Below, piece by piece: positions 22,366-35,535 of a stretch of DNA of 64,000 nt. The first letter of the stretch is position 1; every line of letters starts with the position of its first letter. Made by a program: the position numbers and the translations under genes. This stretch comes from Parietaria judaica (Eukaryota; Streptophyta; Magnoliopsida; Rosales; Urticaceae). The stretch spans positions 21,509,056 to 21,573,055 of the forward strand of contig OX940868.1 in assembly GCA_954871525.1 (NCBI GenBank), written 5' to 3'. Below the pieces are notes generated by a model. It saw nothing but the letters and a program-made list of their open reading frames with translations, ran no database searches and was not told the origin of the DNA.

Positions 22366-24700
22366 GCCATCAATGGAGTCTCGGGTTAGGGTTTGTATAT
22401 GCTGTTAGGGTTTGATAATTTTTCGTTTTAAATAGGTGTAAATTTATAAGTAGTTATGCCATAATAGAGTCATACAAATTTAAGAGGGACATGTCAGATC
22501 ATCTTGGAAACCTCTAGAGATAACCATTCATTTGAGTAGTCATTTCTTGGTTATATACTCTTCCGTTCAACATTTTTTTCATATAAATTTCATGTGGGAT
22601 TAATGACTTCTTTTGTTTCTACAAGCTTTTGATTTGATTTTCAAGTGTGACTAACGATATTTGTTTTCTTGATTTTTAAATTATTTATTATTAGTCAAGT
22701 GACAACGAGGTGGCTTAATACATTTGAATGAACATACTAAAAAATTAATTTGATGATTATGGTATTGTAGTCGTAGAAAAATGTCGCATTAAACACAGCA
22801 ATTATCAATGTATAAGTAAATAAAAAAATATAAATATTATAAGTGAAATATTGTCACCAAAATATCAATGAATTCATAATCAGTATCTATAAGAAAATTT
22901 CGTCGAATGGGATTCAGAATGTCGTTTTTGCCGATAAACCGGTCTCCTTTTTTGAAGATTACCGATGAATTTTCGAGGATTATTGATGGAAAATTGTTAA
23001 AATTGAAGCTTATCGCTACACTTATCGCTACACTTATCGAAGACTATCGACGGATTATCGATGCTAAAATATTTTTAAGAATATATCCACTAAATTTATA
23101 TATAGTGTTGATAAAACTTAAAAATATTAAAAATAAAATCATGTCATACTCAAACATATGTAAATAAAATATGGTCTCACAAACACAAATACAAACATAT
23201 AAGTCATAACATAGACTCTCACAAACATAAACATATATGTCATATGTCTCAAACACAACCATCTAAATCATAACAGCCTCAAACATAAGAAAAATGAAAA
23301 GATTAGCTAAAAATCCCAAAAGATATTTTTTATTGGTACTTTTGCTGCAATAAAAGAAAACACGCGGATTAAGCTCATATTACATATTTCGCTATTTGGC
23401 TTAGTGTAGAACTTTCACGTGGAGCATATAAAAATGAATAAAAAATTGATAATACACATTTGGATTTGAAAGTCACACATGGTAAAAGAAAAATAAACAT
23501 TGCTAGTATATAAAATATATAAAAAGTAACTTCCATGTCCAAACTCAAGCAACTCTACATAAATGTCTCGGCCATTAGGCTAAGTTGATGTATGTATCTA
23601 TCTTGATACTTGGTTAGTGGCCACACGATATATTTTTTTTTTCTCAAACAAATACATTTTTCTTGTCACATGATACTTATGTTGAAAATCGACGAAAAAT
23701 GTTAAAATGACAACGATTAATATGAAAAACTTGTCGATGACCACCGACAAGCAAATTTTTGAATGATTTCTGAAGAAAATCGTCGAAAATTTGAACCTTG
23801 CAATACATCACACACACAGTACAAAAGGCAACGTATATTTTCAATTTCATAGAGAAAGTCAACCAAATTGACCCATCAATAATATATGAGCAAACCATAA
23901 CCCTAGTCCATTGAATAAGAGTCCAAACATTGCAAGACCCGTGAAGATTGTACCATATTATTTTACTTGAAAATCTATATGAATGTTGTGAACTGTGAAG
24001 TACCCCTTCCTAAAAATTGATAATATTTATGGCAGACTTTATGTCTCGCTGGTTTGCCTGATATAGCGGAGTATATACCTTCGTGATCGTTTCCTTAGAT
24101 AGCGTTGGCGAAGGTCTATCGGCAGTTGTCGGAGAGGCCACGGTGGAAGTGGTTACGATCATAGCAGGTTATTTTTACCAGCAAGATGAAATGAAAACTC
24201 GATTTCATAAAGAAAACTCATCGATACACTCGTTGATTGTCGATATACTTGTACAGTAAGATCATCTGGTGATTCTCGGTTTGAGGACTCTAAAACATTT
24301 ACAAAATACTCTTAGGTATACTCATAAAATCTGATCGGGAATAATTAATCATCAATTTTAAAATCTTAAAAAGAAAATTCAACGATAATATATATTCGTC
24401 GGTTATTGATATACTTGTAGAATAAGATCATTAGGCGGTTCTTGGTTTGAGGTTTCTAAAACAGTTTCTAAAGTACGAAAAACCGCATCCGCCAAATACT
24501 CGTATTTAAAGCAGTAAAGTCCGGTTTATAGCATTTAAATAGCCATGATTGGTCACACATATCATTAAAATATCAAATCCTTATCGCTTTGGACGTAATA
24601 GTCAATAATTTCCATGAAATCTTATAAAGGAGTTGAGATTCTTTGTTCTATACTAAAATCTTCAACTCTGAAAAGCCTCAAGTCAAGGGTCAAGAGTTGA
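22366..24700. other. AT-rich spacer with transposon remnants and a duplicated segment
   Basis: No gene recognised. Bases 22900-23060 and 23690-23803 carry CGATAA/TCGACG words, and the stretch ends in TTTGAACCTTG. This resembles the hAT-like family at 18582-19055, but no left end or target duplication is visible. Two related ~95-bp stretches (about 24215-24310 and 24375-24470) share GATATACTTGTA, AGTAAGATCAT or AATAAGATCAT, GGTTTGAGG and TCTAAAACA. Confidence 0.45.
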
Positions 24701-25076
24701 CTACTTTGACTCGGTCAAAGTCAAGCTGAAATCCCAGAGCTTCTTTGCCAGCTCAGCATCTTTGGCCAGAGCGGTCGGATCCGATATGTTGTTGTCGCAG
24801 AAATACTCGCCGGTCACCCCCTTAACTTGCGGATTCAACGTAACATAGCATTGTGTCGAAGCACCCTATGATTTCAGTACAAAACATTATGCAAATCGCA
24901 TCAATTTAAATCATATATATGGTAAAACACGGGAAATGTTACGAGAAACAAGAAGACTTTATTAATAACAAAACCCCGGTCTCTAATTCGAGAGTTCGAA
25001 CGGAAAACTCCCACTACTCAACTTATATTGGGTCCTATACATACAAGATTGGAAATCTTAATCCTATATTTATTAT

Positions 25077-25306
25077 TGTTAAAGAATATTCTAGATTTAT
25101 TTAGAGTATTATATATTATGTTTATCTAGAACAATCTAGGTTAGATTTAATTTGAATCACTTAGAATTAGAATTATCTAGAATGCATTTATTACTCTTAG
25201 AATAATGTAGAAGTAGAATAATCTAGAACTCTTGTACATGTATAAATAGCCTTCCAACCTCAATGAAATCCACACAACATTTTCCTCTCCATTTTCTTTG
25301 TTAACA
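25077..25306 (+). repeat. 5' LTR of copia element
   Basis: 230 bp with TATA-like TATAAATAG near 25240. Identical to the 3' LTR as far as I can see. Confidence 0.94.
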
Positions 25307-25318
25307 TGGTATCAGAGC
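25307..25318 (+). other. Primer-binding site (tRNA-iMet)
   Basis: TGGTATCAGAGC immediately follows the LTR end, the classical plant copia primer site. Confidence 0.92.
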
Positions 25319-25649
25319 CACCCTCCGAAATTAGCCACTCCACTCCAAATTAGCCACCCTCCGAAATTAGTCATCCTACTCCAAATTATCTTACCTCCGA
25401 AATTAGCCATCCCATTTTTTGGGTTCGAAATTTGTCTCTTTCTACACCAAAATCTTTTCATCATTCAATCTACTCGAAATCCCTTTTTTACCCATTTGTT
25501 TTAGCCTCATCCATACACCTTCACGCGCCACCCTCGACAACCGCTTTTCGATTCCATCACCGCCTACTACTTGATATACTTATATTGCTTACTTTTCTCC
25601 GAATCACCTTCGCCGCCTTCGTTATCTTGCTACCTACTTCTCTATTTCA

Positions 25650-28600
25650 ATGGCTGAACAAAAACCCGCCGGTGTTTCAGAGATGGTGCCCGTACTCTCG
25701 AAAATTACGGACCACAAGTTGAATGGTTCAAACTATCTCGATTGGAGCAAGACCATTCGTTTGTTTCTCCGAAGTATTGACAAAGACAACCATTTGACCG
25801 ACATTGCTCCAAGTGACGAATCACGACTAGCATGGCTTCGCGAGGATGCTCGCCTTTTTCTACAAATCTGAAACTCCATTGATAGTGAGGTAATTGGTCT
25901 GGTCAATCATTGCGAGTACGTCAATGAATTAATGGATTATTTGGATTTCCTTTACTCTGGAAAAGGAAATCTATCTCGCATGTTTGATGTGTGCAAAGCT
26001 TTCTATAAAGCTGAAAAGCAAGACCAATCACTCACCACTTATTTCATGGAGTTCAAGAAGACATATGAGGAACTCAACATGTTGCTGCCTTTTAGCCCCG
26101 ATGTGAAGGTTCAGCAACAACAACGGGAGCAAATGGCCATTATGAGCTTTCTTGCAGGACTCCCTTCGACCTTTGAAACCGCAAGGTCCCAGATTATCTC
26201 TGGCACCGATATTTCCTCTCTCCAAGAAGTATTCAGCCGTGTTCTTCGTACAGAGGGATCCCCACCTACTCATGACAGTGGAGCTTTGGTATCTCGAAAC
26301 ATGTATGACTCAAGCCGCTCTGCTAACTACAAACATGGACGTCCACGAACTCTTGACTCTCGCCCTAAAGAGTTTAGCACAATCACTTGTAACTACTGCA
26401 AGAAACCAGGTCATGCTAAGCACGAGTGCCGGAAGCTCATGTACAAGAATCAAAATAACCACTCGGCCCACGTTGCGTCCGCCTCTGATGACTTAATTCG
26501 TGTTCCTGCCGATGAGTATGCCAAATTTTCCGAGTACCAGGAATCACTAAAGAATTCAAAACCCTCTGTCACTGCCATTGCTGAATCAGGTAATTCGAAT
26601 GCGTGTCTTCTTTCCTCATCCTCCAAATGGGTCATTGATTCTGGTGCCACATATCATATGACAGGTAATTCCAAATTCTTTTCGACTCTTACACCTCATG
26701 CTTCCACATCCACGGTCACTTTAGCCGATGGATCTCCCTCTAATGTTAGTGGATCAGGCACTATCACACTCACTCCTTCTCTACCACTGTCTAATGTTTT
26801 GCATTTGCCCAACTTATCATTCAACCTTTTGTCTGTTAGCCAACTCACAAAAAAATTGAAATGCTCAATCTCATTTTTTCCCGACTCTTGTATTTTCCAA
26901 GATCTTGTGACGAAAAGGATTATTGGTAAAGGACATGAATCTGGAGGTCTCTACATTCTTAACACATCTAAACCTATAGCGTGTTCCACCGTCACATCAG
27001 CTTTTGAAGAACATTGTCGGTTAGGTCATCCTTCTCTTCCTCTTCTCAAGCAACTTTGTCCGCAGTTTAGTTCAGTGTCCTCTTTAGATTGTGAGTCATG
27101 TCAGTTAGCTAAACATCATCGCCTTAGCTCTAGTCCTAGAGTCAATAAGCGTTCCAACGCTCCCTTTGAATTAGTTCATACAGATGTTTGGGGTCCTTGT
27201 CCTATTATGTCAAAACCAGGATTCAGATACTTCGTAACTTTTGTGGATGATTTTACTCGTGTAACCTGGTTGTTTTTAATGAAAAGTCGTTCAGAGTTAT
27301 TCTCATTGTTCTGTTCGTTTTGTGCGGAGGTCCGTACTCAATTTAACGTCTCAATTCACACGCTCCGTAGTGATAATGCCAAAGAATACACGTCAAGTCA
27401 ATTTGATACTTACATGGCCCAAAATGGCATTCTCCACGAAACATCTTGCGTTGACACTCCGTCCCAAAATGGAGTTGCCGAACGTAAAAATCGACACCTT
27501 CTCGAAACTGCACGTGCCTTACTTTTTCAAACAGGTGTTCCAAAATGTTTTTGGGCCGATGCTGTCTCTACGGCCTGTTTCCTCATTAATCGAATGCCAT
27601 CATCTGTTCTTCAAGGTGCAATTCCCTATAAGACATTGTTTCCCCATAAATCTCTATTCCCGGTTAGCCCCAAAATCTTTGGTAGTACATGTTTTGTTCG
27701 AGATGTTCGTCCCAGTCTCACAAAATTAGATCCAAAGTCTTTAAAATGTGTGTTTTTGGGGTACTCTCGCCTTCAAAAAGGGTATCGATGCTATTGTCCT
27801 AGTCTTCAAAAATACCTTGTATCCATTGATGTCACATTTCTGGAGCATAAACCGTACTTTACATCTGAGAGACCGACCTCACCAATACTTGACGACGATG
27901 ACTTCTTAGTCTATTCAATCACTTCACCAGAAGCATCTGCGACTTTGAATCAACCTATTGCCCCCCCTTTAGCACCGAACCCCACCATGGACACCACCGA
28001 ACCTGCTCCTAGTGTTGCACCACCTTCCATTCCTCGACCACCTATCGTCTACACTCGACGCGTCCGCCCAACACCACACACACTCATCAATCCTCCAGAG
28101 ACATGTCCTGCACCAGGTTCCTCGTCATCAGATCCATCTCTGACCGATGATCTTCCCATCGCATTACGTAAAGGTAAACGTCAGTCTACCTATCCTATTT
28201 CTTCGTCTATCTCATATAATCTTCTGTCATCTTCTTCACATAATTTTGTTTCATCCCTTGACTCCATCACCATTCCTAAAACTGTTCGCGAAGCCTTAGA
28301 TCATCTTGGTTGGCAGAAAGCAATGACAGAGGAAATGAATGCCTTAGATGACAATGGTACTTGGGAACTTGTTACTCTTCCTTCAGGAAAACGAGCAATT
28401 GGATGTAAATGGGTCTTCACGGTCAAGATGAATCCGGATGGAACGCTTGCTCGATTAAAGGCTCGCTTAGTCGCCAAAGGTTTTACCCAAACCTATGGTG
28501 TTGACTATTCCGATACCTTCTCTCCAGTTGCCAAGTTGACGTCCGTTCGACTTTTCATCTCTTTAGCGGCAACTTATAATTGGCACCTACACCAACTCGA

Positions 28601-29799
28601 CATTAAGAATGCATTTCTACATGGGGACTTACATGAAGAGGTATACATGGAGCAACCACCTGGTTTTGTTGCTCAGGGGGAGTACGGCAAAGTGTGTCGT
28701 CTTCGAAAAGCATTATATGGGCTAAAACAAAGTCCCCGTGCTTGGTTCGGAAGGTTCAGTCAGGCCCTTGAACAATTTGGACTGTTTAAAAGCAAATCTG
28801 ACAACTCTGTGTTTTTCAGGAATACGAAAGACGGTATCATTCTCCTTGTCGTTTACGTTGATGACATCGTAATTACAGGAAATGATACAGTTGGTATTTC
28901 GTCTCTCAAAACCTTCCTCCACACTCAATTCCACACAAAAGACTTGGGGACATTAAAATACTTTCTGGGCGTTGAAGTAATGAGAAGCAAAAAGGTATAT
29001 ACTTGTCTCAGAGGAAGTATGTACTTGATTTGCTTTCTGAGACAGGAAAACTAGGGGCCAAGCCGTGTAGTGCCCCAATGACTCCCAATATGCAGCTTAC
29101 GAAAGAGGGGAAACCAATGGATGATCCCGAACGGTACAGAAGATTGGTCGGCAAATTGAACTACCTCACTGTAACACGCCCAGACATTGCATACTCCGTC
29201 AGCATAGTAAGCCAATTCTTGGCATCTCCGACAGATGAACAGCATTAGAGCAGATCTTGTGCTATTTGAAGGGAGCACCAGGGCGTGGAATCTTATACTC
29301 AAATCATGGTCATACTTCCATTGAATGTTTTACAGATGCAGATTGGGCAGGATCCAAGATTGACAGGAGATCAACCACTGGCTATTGCGTCTTTGTAGGA
29401 GGGAACTTGATCTCATGGAAAAGCAAGAAGCAACATGTTGTGTCAAGATCCAGTGCTGAGTCAGAGTACAGAGCAATGGCACAAGCAACATGCGAAATAA
29501 TGTGGATACATCAACTACTGACAGAGATAGGTCTCAAAGTCTCTTTGCCGGCAAAGTTATGGTGCGACAACCAAGCGGCTATTCATATCGCATCTAATCC
29601 AGTATTTCATGAGAGGACAAAACACATTGAGATCGACTGTCACTTTGTTCGCGAGAAGATTCAACAAGGCTTGGTTTCCACATCATATGTGAAGACGGAC
29701 AACCAAATAGGAGATATTTTCACAAAGGCTCTTAACGGGGTGCGGGTTGAATATCTTTGTAACAAGCTGGGCATGATTAACATATATGCTCCAGCTTGA
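25650..29799 (+). pseudogene. Copia gag-pol polyprotein with one nonsense codon and two frameshifts
   Basis: The frame starts at ATG 25650. Domains in order: gag (MVPVLSKITDHKLNGSNYLD), CCHC knuckle CNYCKKPGHAKHEC, protease WVIDSGATYHMTG, pre-integrase HHCC (HCRLGHPSL...CESCQLAKHH), integrase core (HTDVWGPC, RSDNAKEY, SQNGVAERKNR), RT (KARLVAKGF, QLDIKNAFLHGD, VVYVDDIVI) and RNase H (FTDADWAGS, SSAESEYRA, LWCDNQAA). Breaks: TGA at 25869-25871 in gag, loss of one base near 28995 just after RT, and a small deletion near 29240, which together leave RNase H in a third frame. The long middle part (25932-29054, 1,040 codons) is open. Given the identical LTRs, these lesions were probably copied in from an already defective parent helped in trans (inference). 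Confidence 0.94.
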
Positions 29800-29806
29800 G
29801 GGGGAG

Positions 29807-30036
29807 TGTTAAAGAATATTCTAGATTTATTTAGAGTATTATATATTATGTTTATCTAGAACAATCTAGGTTAGATTTAATTTGAATCACTTAGAATTAG
29901 AATTATCTAGAATGCATTTATTACTCTTAGAATAATGTAGAAGTAGAATAATCTAGAACTCTTGTACATGTATAAATAGCCTTCCAACCTCAATGAAATC
30001 CACACAACATTTTCCTCTCCATTTTCTTTGTTAACA
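29807..30036 (+). repeat. 3' LTR of copia element
   Basis: 230 bp, identical to the 5' LTR by eye. Confidence 0.94.
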
Positions 30037-31245
30037 ATTATAATATACCCTTAATGCCCCTACTTAATGAAATACCTAAAACACATATGTAGATATAAAT
30101 AAAGTCCAACAATTTTCATAATAAAAAGGGAGCAGGGATGAGATTTTACCTGTTGAACATTTTTTAGCAGATATTTACCAACAAAATTAGTAATCCCTGC
30201 GCGAAAAATCGGGGCACAAAGTAAGAAAATGAAAGAAGAAAAAAAGTCCTTATGATTTAGGAGTATGATTAAAATTTAGTAATCATAATTAACTGTTACA
30301 CAGTTGATATCTATACAGTGGTTCACAACTTTCTATAGTTCTACATATTCATATGGAGAAACGCATATGATGCATGTCTATATCTCACACGAATCTTATA
30401 TATTTTCTTAAAGTTATAACATAAAAAGGCTTGTTTTCAGATATACCATCAAGAACACTGTGGTGACGCAGAAGATTGGTAGCGATTGCTCCGGGATGTA
30501 GAGCATTGGCCGTTATATTATCAACTCCTTCCTCCTATAGCGAAAAATAAAATATAAAGATCAGGAATTGTTATTTTTTTCCTTATTATTATAAAAATTA
30601 TTGAGACATTTAATCATTGTTCTTGATAAGTTATGAGATATTCTCTCTTCATTAGTTCCTTAGCTCTATGTATAGGTGCACTTTAGCCCGTGAAATTTCA
30701 TTTTAGTATAAATTCAGCCCTTGAAAAGTTTCAATTTAAGGTTAATATCCCTTCTTTGTTTATAACATTATCAAATTTAAGGAGGTAAAGTGTATGTAAA
30801 TAAATTTCAAGGGGTAACATGGTCCGAAACAAATCTCGGAGGGCAAAATGCACCAGAATCAAAATTCAGAAGAAGAAAAAAGTGCACCGCTACGAAAATT
30901 CAGGGGGTGAAATGCATAACAAACAAACTTACTGAGGATTGTGACCCATCATAACCCCTTTCGTGCACGAGTTTTATTCAACCAACATAATCAATACACT
31001 AAATAATTAAAAATATGGATAATCATGTTTTGATTAAGTACCTTAAGACGCTTCGCAAGTTCCTTATCATGAAGTATGTTAGCGAGCTTTGATTGCCCAT
31101 AAGCTTGCCAAGCGCTGTAACTGTATAAGCCACCAAATTCGAAAGATCACTAATGGTATAATTAAAGAAATCTAGGGATTATTGCCTAAATATAATTATG
31201 TTGCTACTAGCAGCTAAGTTTATAAGATGTACTTCATTATTGATA

Positions 31246-31721
31246 AGGGTAATTGGCGATAACACCCCTGAACTTTACTTGTTGGTGATGTTTTCCCCTT
31301 GATATTTTTGTTTTAGGCAGCATTGCTCCCTATACATTCGAATAGTAGCACAATGCCCCATACACGATTATAATGATGAAATTTTTTAAGTGTGCTTAAC
31401 TCAGTTCAAGACTTGTTTGAGAATATTTTCATCGATCTTTTATAACTTTACTCAAATCTTGCGGACGCTTCCATCTTAGAAGTTCTTGAATAACTGGACT
31501 TGTTGATTGCTTCACTATTGTCCCACAATCTAGTATATTGAATTATTGATATCGTTCGGTAATTAATTGACAAAAATGCCTTCGAGTAAATCATGCGTTA
31601 CGACAACTTATCATTTTTCTTCATTATCTAACACGAAGAGGCAATGCAGACTTTTTAGAAATATAGGAGGCAAAGTGCACTAATGTGGGTGTTGCTGCTA
31701 TTTACTGTTGATTAATTATAT
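31246..31721. mobile_element. Possible Mutator-like MITE in SDR2 intron 4
   Basis: The left end GGGTAATTGGCGATAACACC and the right end (complement AGTAAATAGCAGCAACACCC) are imperfect inverted repeats, about 14 of 20 positions. The flanks TATTGATAA and GTTGATTAA could be a decayed target duplication. No coding. Confidence 0.42.
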
Positions 31722-33447
31722 TCATTACCATAAACCAAAGAAAATAATAATTAGGAAATCACACCTTGATTCATCATTGATCTTATCAAATCTGACGCCT
31801 TCTCGATACGCAAATTTATGACCTTCGGAGGAGAGATTGACAATCCGACCCTCCTTGCCGCTTTCACGAGCCGTCTTCTTCATGTTCTCCAAAACGAGGT
31901 TTGTCAAAAGGAAATGACCTAAAGAAAACGTGAAAAACGATTGATTTCAAGATGTAGAAGCTTCCCGAAATCCTTTTCATAAAACTGGTTTGAGATGAGA
32001 TGAGATTCGTTCTTAGCGTACCGAGATGGTTGGTTGCAAACTGAATTTCGATATTATCCTTTGACAGCATGAAAGGAGCCGCCATTATACCCGCATTGTT
32101 GCTTCTCACGGACAAGAAATACTTCACTTGTTAGTATAAATTTTAGAAAAATGAACAAGAGTAAGTTCCGAAAACCATTACAGATTCTTACATCAGAAGA
32201 TTGAGAGGAAAACCGGTCTAACGAGCTGAGATCAAGCTCCATGACATGAATTTTAGCAGAGGGGGTTTCCTTGAGTACTCCCTCTTTTACACTTTCTCCA
32301 GCCGTCACATTCCTAACGGCCATAACAACATGGACGCCTCTGAGAGCAAGAACTCGGGTAGTCTCCGCTCCAAGGCCGCTCGATGCCCCTGAAATCCAAG
32401 ATCCCATTTCTCATTACAAAAAAGCCGAAAACGTTGTCAACAGCAAAAGTCAACAAAAACCCATAATTTTGTTCAAATTTAAGTACATACTACACGAAAA
32501 GTTTATACGAGCTAGTTCAGTGGTTGAGTACTCAAACTCGTATTCTCGAAGCTCGTGGTACGACCCACGACCCGATAAGACCCTACCCGATACCGAAAAC
32601 CGAACCTAGCAATACCAAAACAAGGCCTTTGATAGAGTAAGTATACTATACAGTTCAGTACCCCAGAGCTTAGCGATACTGAAATCAAATCAATAAATTG
32701 ATATGGGACCTAGTTCATTCATTACAAAGGATCGTCAATGTCAACAGTCCAAAACAGGAAAAGTAGGAGTCGCTATAAGTGAATCTTCTGTTCAGATATC
32801 GCCATGAAAGGAACCCAGAGCTGAACAGTCATGTCATGATAATTTTCTTGCCAGCCAAATATGAAGGACGAAATCGAAAACCCAGATGGAGAAGAGACCT
32901 GTAACAATGGCGGTGAGACCGGTTCCGTCGATCCCATCAGTGACTTGCTCTGCTGTGGAGCGAGCAGAGAATCCAGAAGCACCCTTGAATCCCAGAATCC
33001 ACATGGTTTTCTTCTTCTGACTCAGAATCGAAGTCGAAGCTGAGCAATGGATCTCAACGCGAAAGCCGAAGAGAATCACGAATGATGGTGCGTGGGGTGG
33101 GAAAGCCGAACTTAGTGGTTAAGCGTCCTTGGGATATCAGTAGAAACTGTTGTTTAATGGTTCACGTTTTTGGATCTCTAATCATGGACATGGATTATGG
33201 AATAATTAATTATTCGATATAACTTTTATTGTATAATTTTGTGTTTTTGCTTTTTTCGTTTTTATCATTACACTAATTATCACTCAATAAAATGATAATT
33301 TTTTATTTTATTTTAGCTGTATTAATTTATTAAAAAAATCAATGTACTTTGAATTATTATCTTTTATATCACTTTTAAAAAAGTATATCCTTAGTTTTTT
33401 TTTTTTTTAGGGAAAGTATATCCTTAGTTAGTTATGATCATGTACGT

Positions 33448-33651
33448 CAGGGTCGGCCTGAGTTTGTCGGGGCTCTGGGCGAAAATCAATTTTAAGGCCC
33501 TTTTTCGTAATTATAAAATTAAATTTCAATGATAAGTGTATAACACATATTTGTTTGTTTTTTTTTTTTTTTTGGACCCCTCAATATCATTAGGTGAAAA
33601 AACCTATTGTAGGCCCCAGGCCTACCATGTATACCCTCAGGGTCAGCCCTT
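33448..33651. mobile_element. Possible small hAT-like MITE
   Basis: CAGGGTCGGCCTGAG at the left faces CTCAGGGTCAGCCCTT at the right. I cannot match a target duplication, so this stays tentative. Confidence 0.35.
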
Positions 33652-35527
33652 GCATGCCGAGAGTTGGTCCCAACAAACCACATCTTGGCCTCGTCGTCTG
33701 GCTTTTATAATTAGCTCGGGCCACGCGTCCCAAATAGCTAGATAGTATGTGATGCGGCATTCATTGGAAGATGGATTCATGGGATCATAAAAGCCGAGAA
33801 TAGAAAGAAACCTGAACACGTCAATCCCGAAGGATTCACGGAGACTTTTTGGTGCATATTGACTCTTAATGAGCATTAGTTGTATTTAATTTAATTTTAT
33901 TTTGTCTTAAGAGTTATGCATTAAATTAAGGCGGGTTTCTTTTTATATTGTTTTTCTTCCAAAAGACTATATATCATCCTTTATTGATGTAATTTCTAGT
34001 TATTATTGAAATAGAAATCGAGATTCTGCTTGTCTAGTCGAGTTTTCTCTCTCATAAATGTGCTCTTGTATTCTTCGTATCCCGTTCTACATTAATTTGT
34101 GTGTAGGCGAACCACGATTGAATTGGACTTGGCTGAGTACAAATCGCCCATCTTCAAGAGATGGGCTAGGTGGGCAAACGCGAAATTCATACCGATGTAC
34201 TTGATTATAATTTCAACCGAATTTTAAAGTTTTGGATAGAAATAAAAATAAGAGTGCCGTCTTTTTTTGCCGCGCTCTCACGCTTGCGCGGGCCGGAAAG
34301 ACGGCGGGCGGACAACTCACGCTTGCCCGTATGGATTTATTAAGCAAAAATAATTGCATAATGACAATAGTGATATTTGGTGCTGACAAAATATCTTGAC
34401 AAACATGCACATTATTCATGCACCAGTTTCTATTGCATTATTCACTAGATGATAAGAACTTGAAGGATAACTATTTGTACAAAAGTATTAAAAACCCTTT
34501 ATGCAAATATAGAAGAGATTCTCAAATTGTAACATGCTAGTGCAATTAATTTATGCTAGTAACTTGATTATGATTCAATCTCTATATAGTAGTATGCATG
34601 AGTATAACATATTAGTATATAACTAGTTATCATTTTAATTTTATCATAGAAAATCAAGTAAATGATTTGTTGAAAATATGAGGTCTATCGGTGAAGTCTA
34701 ATAAACTCAAGTGACGAGCAATGAAAGAAATAAAATAAAACTTAAATGACGAGCTAAAAAAGAAATAAAATAAAATAAAACTTAACATTTCAGTGGAACA
34801 TTGAGCGAGGGAACAAAAATATAAACATCGATATTCAAGTGCAATCGTTGCGGAAATTTCACTCGGGTAACAGTTGATGTATCGTACAAGATAAAAAAAT
34901 CAATCTCCGGATCACTTTAAATCGGTACATTTTTTCCATTTTATTTTCATTTTCCAATTTCGTATATTAATTCATTCATATTCACACTCTTTTTTCTTTT
35001 CTTTTGTCGTGTGCATGAATCCTACAGCGAAATTGATTTGTTTCATTTCAGATTGCTAAGAATTCCTCCATCATTTTATTGGTAGAAGATTTAGCCAACA
35101 ATGAAAATAAATTTCGTATTTAAGAAAAACAGAAAATATAAAATCAATTTGAAACAAAAGAATTTTGGATTTGAGTTGCTGACGTTATATTCCATTAACA
35201 CTTTTTCTCATCATGTCAAAATCAGTGGATCATGACTTTGCTAAACACCCATTGGCCCACACTCGAGCTGTTATTCTGGATTCACCCGTACCAGATCATT
35301 ACTACTTAGATTTCAAATTCCAAATTTCATAAACAGTATAACGGCTGTTTCCGGTGGGGTCATGCCGTCGGAATTTTGCACGTGGCGGTGAATTTTTTTT
35401 TAACCATATGCAAGTTTGGTTTGTTACCGACACCAAAATAATACATTGTAACTTCAAAAAAAAAAAAAAATACATTGTGCCATTTTATGCACGGAAACGG
35501 TAAGTTTATATTTTGTAAACATCGTGC
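33652..35527. other. AT-rich spacer between SDR2 and hAT-like element
   Basis: No gene supported. One odd GC-rich, CpG-rich patch (about 34265-34330, CGCGCTCTCACGCTTGCGCG) interrupts the AT-rich sequence; I cannot assign it. Confidence 0.35.
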
Positions 35528-35535
35528 ATCACCAG

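Larger units (their letters stand above)
25072..30041 (+). mobile_element. Ty1/copia LTR retrotransposon with identical LTRs (with TSD)
   Basis: The insertion 25077-30036 is flanked by ATTAT (25072-25076 and 30037-30041). The 230-bp LTRs start TGTTAAAGAATATTC and end TTGTTAACA; I find no difference between them by eye. A primer-binding site TGGTATCAGAGC, complementary to initiator tRNA-Met, follows directly at 25307, and a purine tract TTGAGGGGGAG precedes the 3' LTR. The internal region holds a single gag-pol frame with three breaks. It lies antisense to the host SDR2 gene in its last intron. Confidence 0.96.
24701..33004 (-). pseudogene. Second TIC32-like SDR (SDR2), frameshifted in exon 2, with a Ty1/copia element in intron 7
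   Basis: Paralogue of SDR1 with the same eight-exon plan: 33004-32899, 32388-32192, 32101-32022, 31918-31765, 31114-31042, 30534-30447, 30196-30150 and 24865-24701, all with GT-AG borders. It retains TGASSGLG, NNAG, NLSS and YGQSK. Exon 2 is 197 nt against 232 nt in SDR1. A 35-nt gap just after ELDLSS removes the codons between that motif and GFPLNLL, so the frame shifts and meets TAA at 32054-32056, after 116 codons. With the 35 nt the exon sum would be 945 nt, a whole number of codons, so this appears to be the only break. Intron 7 is 5.3 kb because of the copia insertion. Lesions elsewhere are absent, suggesting recent loss. An assembly error or an allele difference cannot be excluded. Confidence 0.85.

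Noticed and set aside
24955..25020. tRNA-like B-box text (GAGTTCGAAC)
   Set aside because: No A box at the right distance and no cloverleaf can be folded.
34265..34330. CpG-rich patch as a possible promoter island or RNA gene
   Set aside because: Only about 65 bp, no adjacent gene and no foldable RNA structure apparent.
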